A program made the translations under genes and the position numbers. DNA of 64,000 bases from DATFVA01 sp963711455 (GTDB taxonomy: Bacteria; Bacteroidota; Ignavibacteria; Ignavibacteriales; Ignavibacteriaceae). Position 1 is the stretch's first letter; each line of letters begins with the position of its first letter. The notes under the pieces are model-generated. The model was given only the letters and a program-made list of their open reading frames with translations. It made no database searches and was not told the DNA's origin. The stretch spans positions 248,001 to 312,000 of the forward strand of contig CAVQEH010000010.1 in assembly GCA_963711455.1 (NCBI GenBank), in the 5' to 3' direction. Shown here one piece after another: positions 53,494 to 61,773 of the stretch.

Positions 53494-53989
53494 TTTATTA
53501 CTCTTTCTTGAATTATTTGGTTGTTATCTATAATAATATACTAAATTTTAGTATAGCAGGTAACATTCTGCTATCTTAAATGCTTTATTCTTTGTAAAAA
53601 ACTCCAGTTTTAATTGAAGTTTATCTGCGATACATTGTGATACTCCCGTTGATGCTGCTCTTGTTGGTGGAGGTTCATTTCCACGTCCGGGAGAAGTTTC
53701 GCCCAAGATACTCGAAAGCTTAAAATGAACAGTCTGTCAAATCGGTAAAAGAAAGAATGACTTTTTCATCCCCGGCATTTAATCGAAAACAAAACTGTAA
53801 CAGAGAAACTTAAAACGGGAATAATTGGAACTAATTTGATTTTGACTTTTAGTTAATAATCTGAATAATTATGTTTGTTCATTCATCTTCTAAATGTTTT
53901 GAATTTCTTATAAAACACAACTAATTGCCCCCAATTTAATTTGCTTTTTATTTTAAATAGGAATATATTTGTTGCTCGTTTCGAAATCT
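53494..53989. other. 496-bp gap with gene remnant before the tRNA cluster
   Basis: AT-rich, no complete gene. It holds a 51-bp fragment of a comM-like gene (53651-53701). The rest shows only short frames and looks like decayed DNA. The leader of the tRNA-Tyr cluster must lie at its right end. Confidence 0.5.
53651..53701 (+). pseudogene. remnant of a second comM-like gene
   Basis: Reads DAALVGGGSFPRPGEVS, the same as residues 281-297 or so of the intact ComM (SDAALVGGGSFPRPGEVS), but the DNA differs at many third positions (GATGCTGCTCTTGTTGG against GATGCTGCGCTTGTAGG). The fragment is therefore from a diverged copy, not a recent duplication. The flanks do not match. Confidence 0.6.
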
Positions 53990-54073
53990 GGGCGGACGCC
54001 GGAGTTGGAGAGCCGGGGCGGACTGTAAATCCGTTGGCTGAAGCCTTTGGGGGTTCGAATCCCTCGCCGCCCA
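53990..54073 (+). tRNA. tRNA-Tyr (anticodon GTA)
   Basis: 84-base tRNA with a long variable arm as expected of tRNA-Tyr. The acceptor GGGCGG pairs with CCGCCC, with a mismatch at the seventh pair. The anticodon loop is CTGTAAA (GTA) and the T arm GGGGGTTCGAATCCCTC. Confidence 0.92.
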
Positions 54074-54178
54074 CAGCTTAAATTTTGTTAAGGGAATAAC
54101 TAATTGATGATTAAGTTCCCTTATTTTTTTGTGTAGAAAATTCGAAGGCTGTTCTTAAAAATTTTGTTTGAGCTTATT

Positions 54179-54229
54179 GCGGGAGTAACTCAGCCTGCCT
54201 GCCGGTAGGCAGGTTGGATAGAGTCACAG
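54179..54229 (+). pseudogene. tRNA-Gly 5' half with a 20-base palindrome in the D loop
   Basis: GCGGGAGTAACTCAG is identical to the intact tRNA-Gly at 54310. A 20-base palindrome (54194-54213, CCTGCCTGCCGGTAGGCAGG) follows, then TTGGATAGAGTCACAG. After that the match to the tRNA ends. The insertion point, between CTCAG and TTGG, is the same as in the broken copies at 23.6 and 23.9 kb. Confidence 0.8.
54194..54213. repeat. 20-base palindrome of the GCCTGCC family
   Basis: CCTGCCTGCCGGTAGGCAGG, inserted in the D loop of the broken tRNA-Gly. A 24-base form lies in the broken tRNA-Thr at 54573-54596, and a coding one at 35726-35746. Confidence 0.8.
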
Positions 54230-54309
54230 ACGTTTTTTAAGATTTACCTTGAGTTTAGAAAAAGTTCATATAAATATTGAATCAGTTAATAAAACGTTAA
54301 CGAAAAAAT

Positions 54310-54383
54310 GCGGGAGTAACTCAGTTGGCTAGAGTCACAGCCTTCCAAGCTGTTGGTCGCGGGTTCGAGTCCCGTCTCCCGCT
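54310..54383 (+). tRNA. tRNA-Gly (anticodon TCC)
   Basis: 74 bases: acceptor GCGGGAG/CTCCCGC, D arm CTCAGTTGG, anticodon stem ACAGC/GCTGT with loop CTTCCAA (TCC), T arm CGGGTTCGAGTCCCG. No encoded CCA. Confidence 0.95.
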
Positions 54384-54394
54384 CTTGGTTCGCT

Positions 54395-54467
54395 GCTGAC
54401 GTAGCTCAGTTGGTAGAGCACATCCTTGGTAAGGATGAGGTCACCGGTTCAATCCCGGTCGTCAGCT
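54395..54467 (+). tRNA. tRNA-Thr (anticodon GGT)
   Basis: 73 bases: acceptor GCTGACG/CGTCAGC, anticodon stem CATCC/GGATG with loop TTGGTAA (GGT), T arm CCGGTTCAATCCCGG. It lies 11 bases after tRNA-Gly, in the same transcript. Confidence 0.95.
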
Positions 54468-54550
54468 CAAAAGACAGTGCATAAAATGATAGTTCTTTTT
54501 GACAATTGGAACGGACTAATAATACAGAATAGAGTTCACTGAACATTTTA

Positions 54551-54616
54551 TTGGTAAGGATGAGGTCACCGGCCTGCCTGCCTGCCGGTAGGTAGGTTCA
54601 ATCCCGGTCGTCAGCT
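54551..54616 (+). pseudogene. tRNA-Thr 3' half with a 24-base palindrome in the T arm
   Basis: TTGGTAAGGATGAGGTCACCGG (54551-54572) equals the intact tRNA-Thr from the anticodon loop on, shown here by its ends only. A 24-base palindrome (54573-54596) is then inserted at the T stem-loop junction, followed by TTCAATCCCGGTCGTCAGCT to the 3' end. The 5' half is missing. The intact gene lies 83 bases upstream. Confidence 0.8.
54573..54596. repeat. 24-base palindrome of the GCCTGCC family
   Basis: Starts CCTGCCTGCCTG and ends CCGGTAGGTAGG. It is an extended version of the 20-base palindrome at 54194-54213 with one more CCTG unit. Confidence 0.8.
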
Positions 54617-54657
54617 CAAAAAGTTTTTTGCAAGAGATTAAAAAAAATTAAAATATC

Positions 54658-54807
54658 ATGAGAGAAATAATAACTTTAGAATGCACCGAGTGTAAGAGAA
54701 GAAATTACACTACAACTAAAAATAAAAGATTGCATCCCGGTAGAGTTGAATATAAAAAATATTGTCGCTGGGATAAAAAGCATACAATTCATAAAGAAAC
54801 AAAATGA
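54658..54807 (+). CDS. rpmG: 50S ribosomal protein L33
   Basis: 49 residues, too short for most ORF callers: MREIITLECTECKRRNYTTT, then KNKRLHPGRVEYKKYCRWDK and KHTIHKETK. The L33 pattern (C-x2-C, NYTTTKNK, KKYC, KHT.HKE) is clear. Three zinc cysteines are present (C9, C12, C36); the fourth position, Cys in zinc-binding L33, is Asp39. ATG 54658. It lies before tRNA-Trp and secE, as is usual for rpmG. Confidence 0.93.
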   Translation: MREIITLECTECKRRNYTTTKNKRLHPGRVEYKKYCRWDKKHTIHKETK

Positions 54808-54814
54808 GTTTGCT

Positions 54815-54888
54815 ACGTCAGTAGCTCAATTGGCTAGAGCAGCGGTCTCCAAAACCGCAGGTTGGGGGTTCGAGTCCCTCCTGACGTG
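54815..54888 (+). tRNA. tRNA-Trp (anticodon CCA)
   Basis: 74 bases: acceptor ACGTCAG/CTGACGT, anticodon stem GCGGT/ACCGC with loop CTCCAAA (CCA), T arm GGGGGTTCGAGTCCCTC. Its place in front of secE-nusG is conserved in many bacteria. Confidence 0.95.
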
Positions 54889-54920
54889 CAAAAAGTTAAT
54901 GTAGGAAAGCTCTCGGAAAA

Positions 54921-55103
54921 ATGAAAGAAAAAATTGTAAACTTCTTTAATGATGTAGTTAAAGAAATGAAAAAAGTAACCTGGCCGACAACCGACGAACT
55001 GAAAGATTCTACAGTTGTAGTTATAGTTGTTTGTCTTATTATAGCAGCTTTTACTTATGTAATCGATATGGCTATTAACACAATATTTAAGGGAATATTT
55101 TAG
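54921..55103 (+). CDS. secE: preprotein translocase subunit SecE
   Basis: 60 residues with one C-terminal membrane segment (TVVVIVVCLIIAAFTYVIDM) and the conserved amphipathic stretch VVKEMKKVTWPTTDEL before it. This is the short SecE form. It stabilises SecY in the Sec channel. ATG 54921 follows AGGAAAGC. nusG starts 11 bases on. Confidence 0.95.
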   Translation: MKEKIVNFFNDVVKEMKKVTWPTTDELKDSTVVVIVVCLIIAAFTYVIDMAINTIFKGIF

Positions 55104-55114
55104 TTAGCATTAAT

Positions 55115-55651
55115 ATGGAATTTAAATGGTACGTAGTAAGAACTTTTTCAGGTCACGAGAATAAGGTTAAAACCCTTCTCGAAAATGAACTTGGCGATAA
55201 CGAACAATTGCGCGCCAAAATTCAGGAGATTCTTGTTCCTATGGAAAAAGTTTTCGAAGTAAAAGACGGTAAGAAAAAAAGCAGAACTAAAAATTTCTTC
55301 CCCGGTTATATTCTTGTTAATGCAGACCTTGATAACCAGGTTAAAGAATTTATTCTTAATACTCCTTCAGTTATGGGATTTCTTGGGACAAAAAACAATC
55401 CCAACCCGTTACAGCCTGAAGAGGTTAAGAGAATAGTTGGAAGGTTAACCCAGGATGAAAGTAGTGAAAGAATGGAAACTATTTTCCGAACTGGAGACCT
55501 TGTTAAAATAATTGATGGCCCTTTTAATAATTTTACCGGTACTATCCAGGAAGTAAATGAAGAAAAAATGAAGATTAAAGTTATGGTCTCCATTTTTGGC
55601 AGAAAAACACCGGTTGAAATAGATTTTGTTCAGGCAGAACTTGAAAAATAA
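55115..55651 (+). CDS. nusG: transcription termination/antitermination protein NusG
   Basis: 178 residues: the NGN domain (WYVVRTFSGHENKVKTLLEN; FFPGYILVNADL, residues 1-115) binds the polymerase clamp, and the KOW domain (DLVKIIDGPFNNFTGTIQEV, about 125-178) binds Rho or ribosomal S10. Standard length and place. Confidence 0.96.
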   Translation: MEFKWYVVRTFSGHENKVKTLLENELGDNEQLRAKIQEILVPMEKVFEVKDGKKKSRTKNFFPGYILVNADLDNQVKEFILNTPSVMGFLGTKNNPNPLQPEEVKRIVGRLTQDESSERMETIFRTGDLVKIIDGPFNNFTGTIQEVNEEKMKIKVMVSIFGRKTPVEIDFVQAELEK

Positions 55652-55672
55652 TTTTATCGATAGGTAACTACT

Positions 55673-56098
55673 ATGGCAAAGAAAATAAGTGGATATATAA
55701 AATTACAAATTCCCGCGGGTAAAGCTAATCCTTCACCTCCTGTTGGTCCTGCTCTGGGGCAAAAAGGTGTTAACATTATGGAGTTCTGTAAACAATTTAA
55801 TGCCAGAACCCAGGAAAAAGAAGGATTGATAATACCTGTTGTTATAACAGTATACGCAGACAAATCATTTACTTTTATAACAAAAACTCCCCCGGCTGCT
55901 GTGCTGTTAAAACGTCTTGCAAAAATTGAAAAGGGTTCGGCTGAACCTCATCGTAATAAAGTAGCCAAGGTTACAAAAACCCAGGTTAAAGAAATTGCGG
56001 AAATGAAAATGCCCGATTTGAATGCGTATGATATTGATCATGCAATGAGTATGGTTGCAGGTACTGCAAGAAGTATGGGAATTACGGTAGAAGATTAA
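55673..56098 (+). CDS. rplK: 50S ribosomal protein L11
   Basis: 141 residues with the L11 patterns KLQIPAGKANPSPPVGPALG and GVNIMEFCKQFNART in the N-terminal domain and the rRNA-binding C-terminus ending GTARSMGITVED. Binds the GTPase centre. ATG 55673, 21 bases after nusG. Confidence 0.97.
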   Translation: MAKKISGYIKLQIPAGKANPSPPVGPALGQKGVNIMEFCKQFNARTQEKEGLIIPVVITVYADKSFTFITKTPPAAVLLKRLAKIEKGSAEPHRNKVAKVTKTQVKEIAEMKMPDLNAYDIDHAMSMVAGTARSMGITVED

Positions 56099-56119
56099 AA
56101 ATTTATTAATGGTGTAACA

Positions 56120-56809
56120 ATGCAAAATTCAAAGAGAAATAAAGAGATATCCAAATCAGTGGATATCAAGAAAGAGTATTCTATTATTGATGCTGTTACT
56201 GCACTTAAAGAAAATTCCAAAGTCAAGTTTATTGAATCCGTTGATTGTGCTGTTAGACTTGGTGTGGATCCAAGACATGCGGATCAGATGGTAAGAGGAA
56301 CAGTTTCACTTCCTAATGGAACAGGAAAAGAAGTTAAAGTCCTGGTAATAGCAAAAGATAACAAAGCACAGGAAGCTCTTGATGCAGGTGCAGAGTTTGC
56401 CGGGTTTGATGAATATCTTGAAAAGATTAAAAGCGGCTGGACTGAAATAGATGTAATTATTGCGACTCCGGATTCAATGGGCGATCTCGGAAAGCTCGGA
56501 AGAATTCTTGGTCCCAAAGGTTTAATGCCTAATCCTAAAAGCGGAACTGTAACACAAGATGTTGCCAAAGCCGTTAAAGAAGTTAAAGCAGGTAAAATAG
56601 ATTTCAGAGTTGAAAAAGCTGGAATTGTTCACACATCTATTGGTAAAATGAATTTTGATGCAGACAAATTAGCAGAAAATGCGAGAGCCTTTCTGAACAC
56701 AATAGTTAAATTAAAACCAGCTTCTGCTAAAGGTCAGTATATTAAAAGTATATATCTTTCCAGTACCATGGGTCCTGGATTAAAGATCAGCAAAGAAGAA
56801 ATTGCATAA
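56120..56809 (+). CDS. rplA: 50S ribosomal protein L1
   Basis: 229 residues with the L1 hallmarks RLGVDPRHADQMVRGTVSLP and LGPKGLMPNPKSGTV. It forms the L1 stalk and in many bacteria represses its own mRNA. Starts 21 bases after rplK. Confidence 0.97.
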   Translation: MQNSKRNKEISKSVDIKKEYSIIDAVTALKENSKVKFIESVDCAVRLGVDPRHADQMVRGTVSLPNGTGKEVKVLVIAKDNKAQEALDAGAEFAGFDEYLEKIKSGWTEIDVIIATPDSMGDLGKLGRILGPKGLMPNPKSGTVTQDVAKAVKEVKAGKIDFRVEKAGIVHTSIGKMNFDADKLAENARAFLNTIVKLKPASAKGQYIKSIYLSSTMGPGLKISKEEIA

Positions 56810-56884
56810 GTTTTAAAAGTTTACGCACTCAAAAAATGCTTCTAGCCGATCCGATTATAAATATAAATCAGATACGGGAGAAAA

Positions 56885-57409
56885 ATGAAAAAGGATGAAA
56901 AGGTAGATATAGTAACGGAAGTTAAAGAGTTAATCGATAACTCCAATGCATTATACCTTACCGATTATTCAGGAGTAACTGTTTCGGAAATAAATGATAT
57001 CCGGAATGAGTTCAGAAAAGAGGGCATTAAGTATAAAGTATTCAAAAATACTTTGTTTAAAAGAGCCCTTAATGATAGCGGTAAATACTCTAAATTATCC
57101 AATCATCTGATCGGGATGACAGGATACGCTTTTGCAACTGCCGAAAATCCGGTAGCTCCCGCAAAAGTTATCAAGAAATATTTTGATACCATTCAGAAAA
57201 TGTCCTTAAAAGCCTGCTATATTGAAGATCAATACTATGATGGAAGCAGTTTAAATGAACTGGCTTCTCTTCCATCAAAGAAAGAACTTATTGCCGGCAT
57301 TATGGGCGCTCTGAATGCACCTGCTTCAGGAATAGTTGGAGTTATAAATGCTGTGATGAGAGATCTCGTAAGTGTTATTGATGAGATTTCAAAACGTGAA
57401 GCAGCTTAA
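56885..57409 (+). CDS. rplJ: 50S ribosomal protein L10
   Basis: 174 residues: LTDYSGVTVSEINDIRNEFR and KVFKNTLFKRAL in the N-terminal rRNA-binding domain, and a C-terminal helix that anchors L7/L12 dimers. The 75-base gap before it, ending CGGGAG, is where the L10 leader usually lies; I see no clear structure. Confidence 0.96.
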   Translation: MKKDEKVDIVTEVKELIDNSNALYLTDYSGVTVSEINDIRNEFRKEGIKYKVFKNTLFKRALNDSGKYSKLSNHLIGMTGYAFATAENPVAPAKVIKKYFDTIQKMSLKACYIEDQYYDGSSLNELASLPSKKELIAGIMGALNAPASGIVGVINAVMRDLVSVIDEISKREAA

Positions 57410-57446
57410 ATTTTATTAAAAAGAAAATTATTAGGAGAAATATAAA

Positions 57447-57827
57447 ATGGCAGAAAAAGTAGCAGAAATAGTTGAAAAGATTAAAGGATTATCTCTGTTA
57501 GAAGCATCCGAATTGAAGAAGGCATTAGAAGAAGAGTTTGGCGTTACTGCTGCAGCTCCTGTTATTATGGCAGGTGGTATGCCTGCGGCAGGCGGAGCAG
57601 CTCCTGTTGAAGAGAAAACAGAATTTGATGTTATTCTTGAGGGAATTGGAGATAAAAAAATAAATGTGATTAAAGTTGTCAGAGCACATACAGGTCTTGG
57701 TCTGAAGGAAGCCAAAGATCTTGTCGATTCAGCTCCAAAACCTGTAAAAGAAGGTATTTCTAAAGAAGAAGCAGAAAAACTCAAAAAAGAGTTTGAAGAA
57801 GCTGGTGCAACCGTTCAGATAAAATAA
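57447..57827 (+). CDS. rplL: 50S ribosomal protein L7/L12
   Basis: 126 residues: N-terminal dimer domain (LSLLEASELKKALEEEFGV), the Ala/Gly/Pro hinge (residues about 38-55) and the C-terminal factor-binding domain (KINVIKVVRAHTGLGLKEAK). Starts behind AGGAGAAATATAAA. Confidence 0.97.
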   Translation: MAEKVAEIVEKIKGLSLLEASELKKALEEEFGVTAAAPVIMAGGMPAAGGAAPVEEKTEFDVILEGIGDKKINVIKVVRAHTGLGLKEAKDLVDSAPKPVKEGISKEEAEKLKKEFEEAGATVQIK

Positions 57828-57860
57828 ATCACACGCATTCTTAAATATTTTTCTTAAAGT

Positions 57861-57890
57861 GGCGAGACAGGTGAAGTCTGTCTTGTCGCT
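57861..57890 (+). terminator. attenuator-like hairpin between rplL and rpoB
   Basis: GGCGAGACAG (57861-57870) pairs, with a bulge, with CTGTCTTGTCGCT (57878-57890), followed by TTTGTATTTTTTT. It lies 33 bases after rplL in an otherwise linked operon. In E. coli a partial terminator at this point sets the ratio of ribosomal protein to polymerase; the same role is inferred here. Confidence 0.7.
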
Positions 57891-57967
57891 TTTGTATTTT
57901 TTTGTATACGATGTTTAATGTAACCGCTCTTAAAGTAGTTAAAGAAAATTTATAGGAGGTTTATAAG

Positions 57968-60900
57968 TTGAATAATAATAGAATTTCCTTCGGTAAGATT
58001 ACAAGTGTTATCGAGTCTCCTGATCTTTTAAGTATCCAGAATGATTCTTTCGAAGAATTTATTCAGAATAAAGTTCTCCCCGGTAAGCGGGAAAACAAAG
58101 GCTTACAGCAGGTTTTTACTGCTAATTTTCCAATCTTCGATAATAAAGAAATCTATAGGCTGGATTTCATTGAATACTATATTGAAAAACCAAGATATTC
58201 TGTTCAGGAATGTCTTGAAAGAGGTCTCACGTTTTCGGCTCCTCTAAAAGGAAAACTGCGGCTTTCTACTAAAGATCCTGAAACTGAAGAATTTGTTAAT
58301 AGTGTTGAACAGGAAGTTTACCTTGGCAATCTTCCGTTTATGACGGAAAAAGGAACTTTTATAATTAATGGGGCAGAGAGAGTTGTTGTTTCGCAGTTGC
58401 ACCGTTCACCGGGAGTTGCATTTGCTCAAACAGTACACCCTAATGGTACGCCGATTTATTCTGCACGAATAATTCCGCTGCGTGGATCATGGGTTGAGTT
58501 TGCAACTGATATAAACTATATATTATATGTATATATAGATAGAAGAAAGAAATTCCCTTCAACTACTTTGCTGAGAGCTTTGGGTTATGCTTCTGATGAA
58601 GAAATCCTCAACCTCTTTAAATTAATAGAAGAAATTGACGTTAAGAAAGCGAAACTTGAAAGTTTTATAGGAAGAATAGTTGCAAGTGACATCTTCGATA
58701 TGTCTACCGGTGAAATTTTCCTTACAAAGGAAAGCCGGTTAACCGAAGAAGATATTGAGAGATTGAAAGAAATTGAAATTGATACCTTAAAGCTTATTGT
58801 TGCCGATACATCTCCTGAACAGGATTTAATTCTGAATACTCTTCGCAAAGATACTGCACATACAAGAGAAGAAGCATTATTTGCAATTTATCGTCAGTTG
58901 CGTTCAGGTGAAGCCCCCGATGTTGATACTGCTCAGGGATTGATTGATAAATTATTCTTTAATGACAAGCGTTATGATTTAGGTGATGTTGGTCGTCATA
59001 GAATGAATGATAAATTAAATCTTAGTCTTCCTGAAACTATGACCATTCTAACCGTTGAAGATATTATCGAAATAATGAAATATATAATCCGGTTAAGAAA
59101 TGGAGAAATGAGCGTCGACGATATTGATCATCTTGGTAACAGGAGGATAAGGACTGTTGGTGAACAGCTTGGACAGCAGTTTAATATTGGTATGGCTCGT
59201 ATGGCAAGAACGATAAAAGAACGCATGAATATGCGTGATACTGAAAACTTTACACCCCAGGATCTTGTAAATGCGAGAACAATTAGCAGCGTAATAAATG
59301 CATTCTTTGGTACTAACCAGTTATCACAATTTATGGATCAGACAAATCCTCTAGCTGAAATGACTCATAAAAGAAGGATGTCTGCTTTAGGACCGGGAGG
59401 TCTTACCAGAGAAAGAGCCGGGTTTGAAGTTCGTGATGTTCATTATACTCATTACGGTCGCCTTTGCCCGATTGAAACTCCTGAAGGTCCTAACATTGGT
59501 TTAATTTCATCCCTTACAATTTTTGCAAGAGTAAACCGTTATGGTTTCCTTGAAACTCCTTACAGGAAAGTTGTTAAAGGTAAGGTTACGGATGAAGTTG
59601 AATACCTTACGGCAGAACAGGAAGATCATTTTACAATCGCACAAGCAAATGCCCCGATTAATGAACAGGGAAAATTCTTAAATGAAAGAGTTAAATCAAG
59701 ACTTAAAGGTGAATTTCCTATTGTCACCCCGGAAAACATTCAATATATGGATGTTGCTCCTGCGCAAATAGTTTCGGCTGCGGCTGCCTTAATTCCATTT
59801 CTTGAGCACGACGATGCTAACAGAGCTTTAATGGGTTCAAACATGCAACGCCAGGCAGTGCCGCTTCTTCGTCCTGAAGCTCCGCTTGTGGGAACCGGTA
59901 TGGAGAAAAAAGTTGCTACCGATTCCAAAGCAGTAATAATAGCTGAGGAAAACGGAACTGTTGATTATGTGGATTCAACCAAGATTATTGTTAATTATGA
60001 TGTTAACCCTCATAGCATTGAGGCTTTAACTACATTTGTTGATAAAAAAAGTGTCACATATACTCTTACAAAGTTTCATGGAACAAACCAGGAAACTTGT
60101 GTTAACCAGCGTCCTGTTGTTAAACAGGGACAAAAAATTTCCAAAGGAGATGTTCTCGCTGACGGTACATCTACTGATCAGGGCGAGCTTGCTCTCGGAA
60201 GAAATGTACTTGTAGCGTTCATGCCATGGCGCGGTTATAACTTTGAAGATGCAATTATTATAAGTGAAAGAGTTGTTAGTGAAGATGTTTACACCTCTAT
60301 TCATATAGAAGAGTTTGAGCTTCAGGTAAGAGAAACTAAACGAGGTGAAGAAGAGTTAACACGTGAAATTCCCAATGTTAGTGAAGAAGCAGTTAAAAAC
60401 CTTGATGAAAATGGAATTATTCGTGAAGGTGCAGAAGTTAAAGAAGGCGATATCCTGATTGGTAAAATTACTCCTAAGGGAGAAACTGATCCTACGCCTG
60501 AAGAAAAATTGTTAAGAGCTATTTTCGGAGATAAAGCCGGAGATGTAAAAGATGCTTCTCTGAAAGCACCTCCCGGATTAAAAGGTACTGTAATTAAAAC
60601 AAGATTGTTCAGCAGAAAGAGAAGAGACAACGAATCTAAAAAACTTGAAAAGAAATTGTTGGATACTCTTGAACAGGAACATAACCGGAAAATATCGGAT
60701 CATTATAACAAGCTGATTGATAAATTAACAAGGTTAACCGATGGCAATACTACTACAGGTATTCGTGATCTTGATGGTAGTGTTGTTATAAGAAGTGGTA
60801 CCGGTATTAAAGATAATACTTTCTCGTCAATGGATGATGTAACCAAACTTGATTACACACTTGATTGGTTTGAATCTAAAAAACTTAATTCCCATATCAA

Positions 60901-61726
60901 CACTGTTTATAGAAATTATTTTGATGTTCATGCCGAACTTGAAGAAGAATTTAAAAGAGAAAAGATAAAAATTACAAGTGGAGACGAACTTCCACCGGGT
61001 ATCGTACAATTAGCTAAGGTTTATGTTGCTAAAAAACGTAAACTTTCAGTTGGTGATAAAATGGCAGGACGCCACGGGAACAAAGGTGTTGTAGCAAAAA
61101 TTGTCCCTTCAGAAGATATGCCGTTCCTTCCCGATGGAACTCCGGTAGATATTATTCTGAATCCCCTTGGTGTACCTTCAAGAATGAACCTTGGTCAGCT
61201 TTATGAAACAGCATTAGGTTGGGCAGGCAAAGTTCTTGGAGTTAAATTCGCAACCCCGATTTTTGATGGCGCCAAGATAGAAAATGTTGATGAATGGCTT
61301 GAAAAAGCCGGGTTGGAAAGGGGAAGTAAAACAACTTTATATGATGGAAGATCAGGAGAGAAATTCCATCAGAAGGTTACCTGCGGGTTTATTTATATGC
61401 TGAAGCTTAGCCATCTGGTTGATGATAAGATTCATGCAAGGTCAATTGGACCATATTCATTAATAACCCAGCAACCACTTGGTGGAAAAGCGCAGTTTGG
61501 TGGTCAGAGGTTTGGAGAAATGGAGGTTTGGGCACTTGAAGGTTATGGAGCAGCTCATATTCTCCAGGAAATTCTGACAGTTAAAAGTGATGATGTTGCC
61601 GGTAGAGCAAAAGTATATGAAGCAATAGTGAAAGGTGAAAATTTACAGGAACCAAATATTCCCGAATCGTTCAACGTGTTAATTAAAGAGCTTCAGGGTC
61701 TTAGCCTTGAAATAAAAATTAATTAA
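57968..61726 (+). CDS. rpoB: DNA-directed RNA polymerase subunit beta
   Basis: 1252 residues, usual for the lineage. Landmarks in order: the rifampicin region (FFGTNQLSQFMDQTNPLAEM ... KRRMSALGPGGLTRERAGFE), the catalytic-loop region GRNVLVAFMPWRGYNFEDAI, GDKMAGRHGNKGVVAKI and the C-terminal clamp anchor GGQRFGEMEVWALEGYGAAH. The start is TTG 57968, with AGGAGG 8 bases upstream; no ATG fits the conserved N-terminus. rpoC starts 47 bases on. Confidence 0.97.
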   Translation: MNNNRISFGKITSVIESPDLLSIQNDSFEEFIQNKVLPGKRENKGLQQVFTANFPIFDNKEIYRLDFIEYYIEKPRYSVQECLERGLTFSAPLKGKLRLSTKDPETEEFVNSVEQEVYLGNLPFMTEKGTFIINGAERVVVSQLHRSPGVAFAQTVHPNGTPIYSARIIPLRGSWVEFATDINYILYVYIDRRKKFPSTTLLRALGYASDEEILNLFKLIEEIDVKKAKLESFIGRIVASDIFDMSTGEIFLTKESRLTEEDIERLKEIEIDTLKLIVADTSPEQDLILNTLRKDTAHTREEALFAIYRQLRSGEAPDVDTAQGLIDKLFFNDKRYDLGDVGRHRMNDKLNLSLPETMTILTVEDIIEIMKYIIRLRNGEMSVDDIDHLGNRRIRTVGEQLGQQFNIGMARMARTIKERMNMRDTENFTPQDLVNARTISSVINAFFGTNQLSQFMDQTNPLAEMTHKRRMSALGPGGLTRERAGFEVRDVHYTHYGRLCPIETPEGPNIGLISSLTIFARVNRYGFLETPYRKVVKGKVTDEVEYLTAEQEDHFTIAQANAPINEQGKFLNERVKSRLKGEFPIVTPENIQYMDVAPAQIVSAAAALIPFLEHDDANRALMGSNMQRQAVPLLRPEAPLVGTGMEKKVATDSKAVIIAEENGTVDYVDSTKIIVNYDVNPHSIEALTTFVDKKSVTYTLTKFHGTNQETCVNQRPVVKQGQKISKGDVLADGTSTDQGELALGRNVLVAFMPWRGYNFEDAIIISERVVSEDVYTSIHIEEFELQVRETKRGEEELTREIPNVSEEAVKNLDENGIIREGAEVKEGDILIGKITPKGETDPTPEEKLLRAIFGDKAGDVKDASLKAPPGLKGTVIKTRLFSRKRRDNESKKLEKKLLDTLEQEHNRKISDHYNKLIDKLTRLTDGNTTTGIRDLDGSVVIRSGTGIKDNTFSSMDDVTKLDYTLDWFESKKLNSHINTVYRNYFDVHAELEEEFKREKIKITSGDELPPGIVQLAKVYVAKKRKLSVGDKMAGRHGNKGVVAKIVPSEDMPFLPDGTPVDIILNPLGVPSRMNLGQLYETALGWAGKVLGVKFATPIFDGAKIENVDEWLEKAGLERGSKTTLYDGRSGEKFHQKVTCGFIYMLKLSHLVDDKIHARSIGPYSLITQQPLGGKAQFGGQRFGEMEVWALEGYGAAHILQEILTVKSDDVAGRAKVYEAIVKGENLQEPNIPESFNVLIKELQGLSLEIKIN

Positions 61727-61773
61727 CACAGGTAAGAACAATTTTTCACTAAGAAATTTAGGAGATATAAAAA

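Noticed and set aside
53883..54074. 63-residue minus-strand reading frame over the tRNA-Tyr
   Set aside because: It reads antisense through the complete tRNA-Tyr (MGGEGFEPPKAS is the translated complement of the T and acceptor arms), a well-known false gene call.
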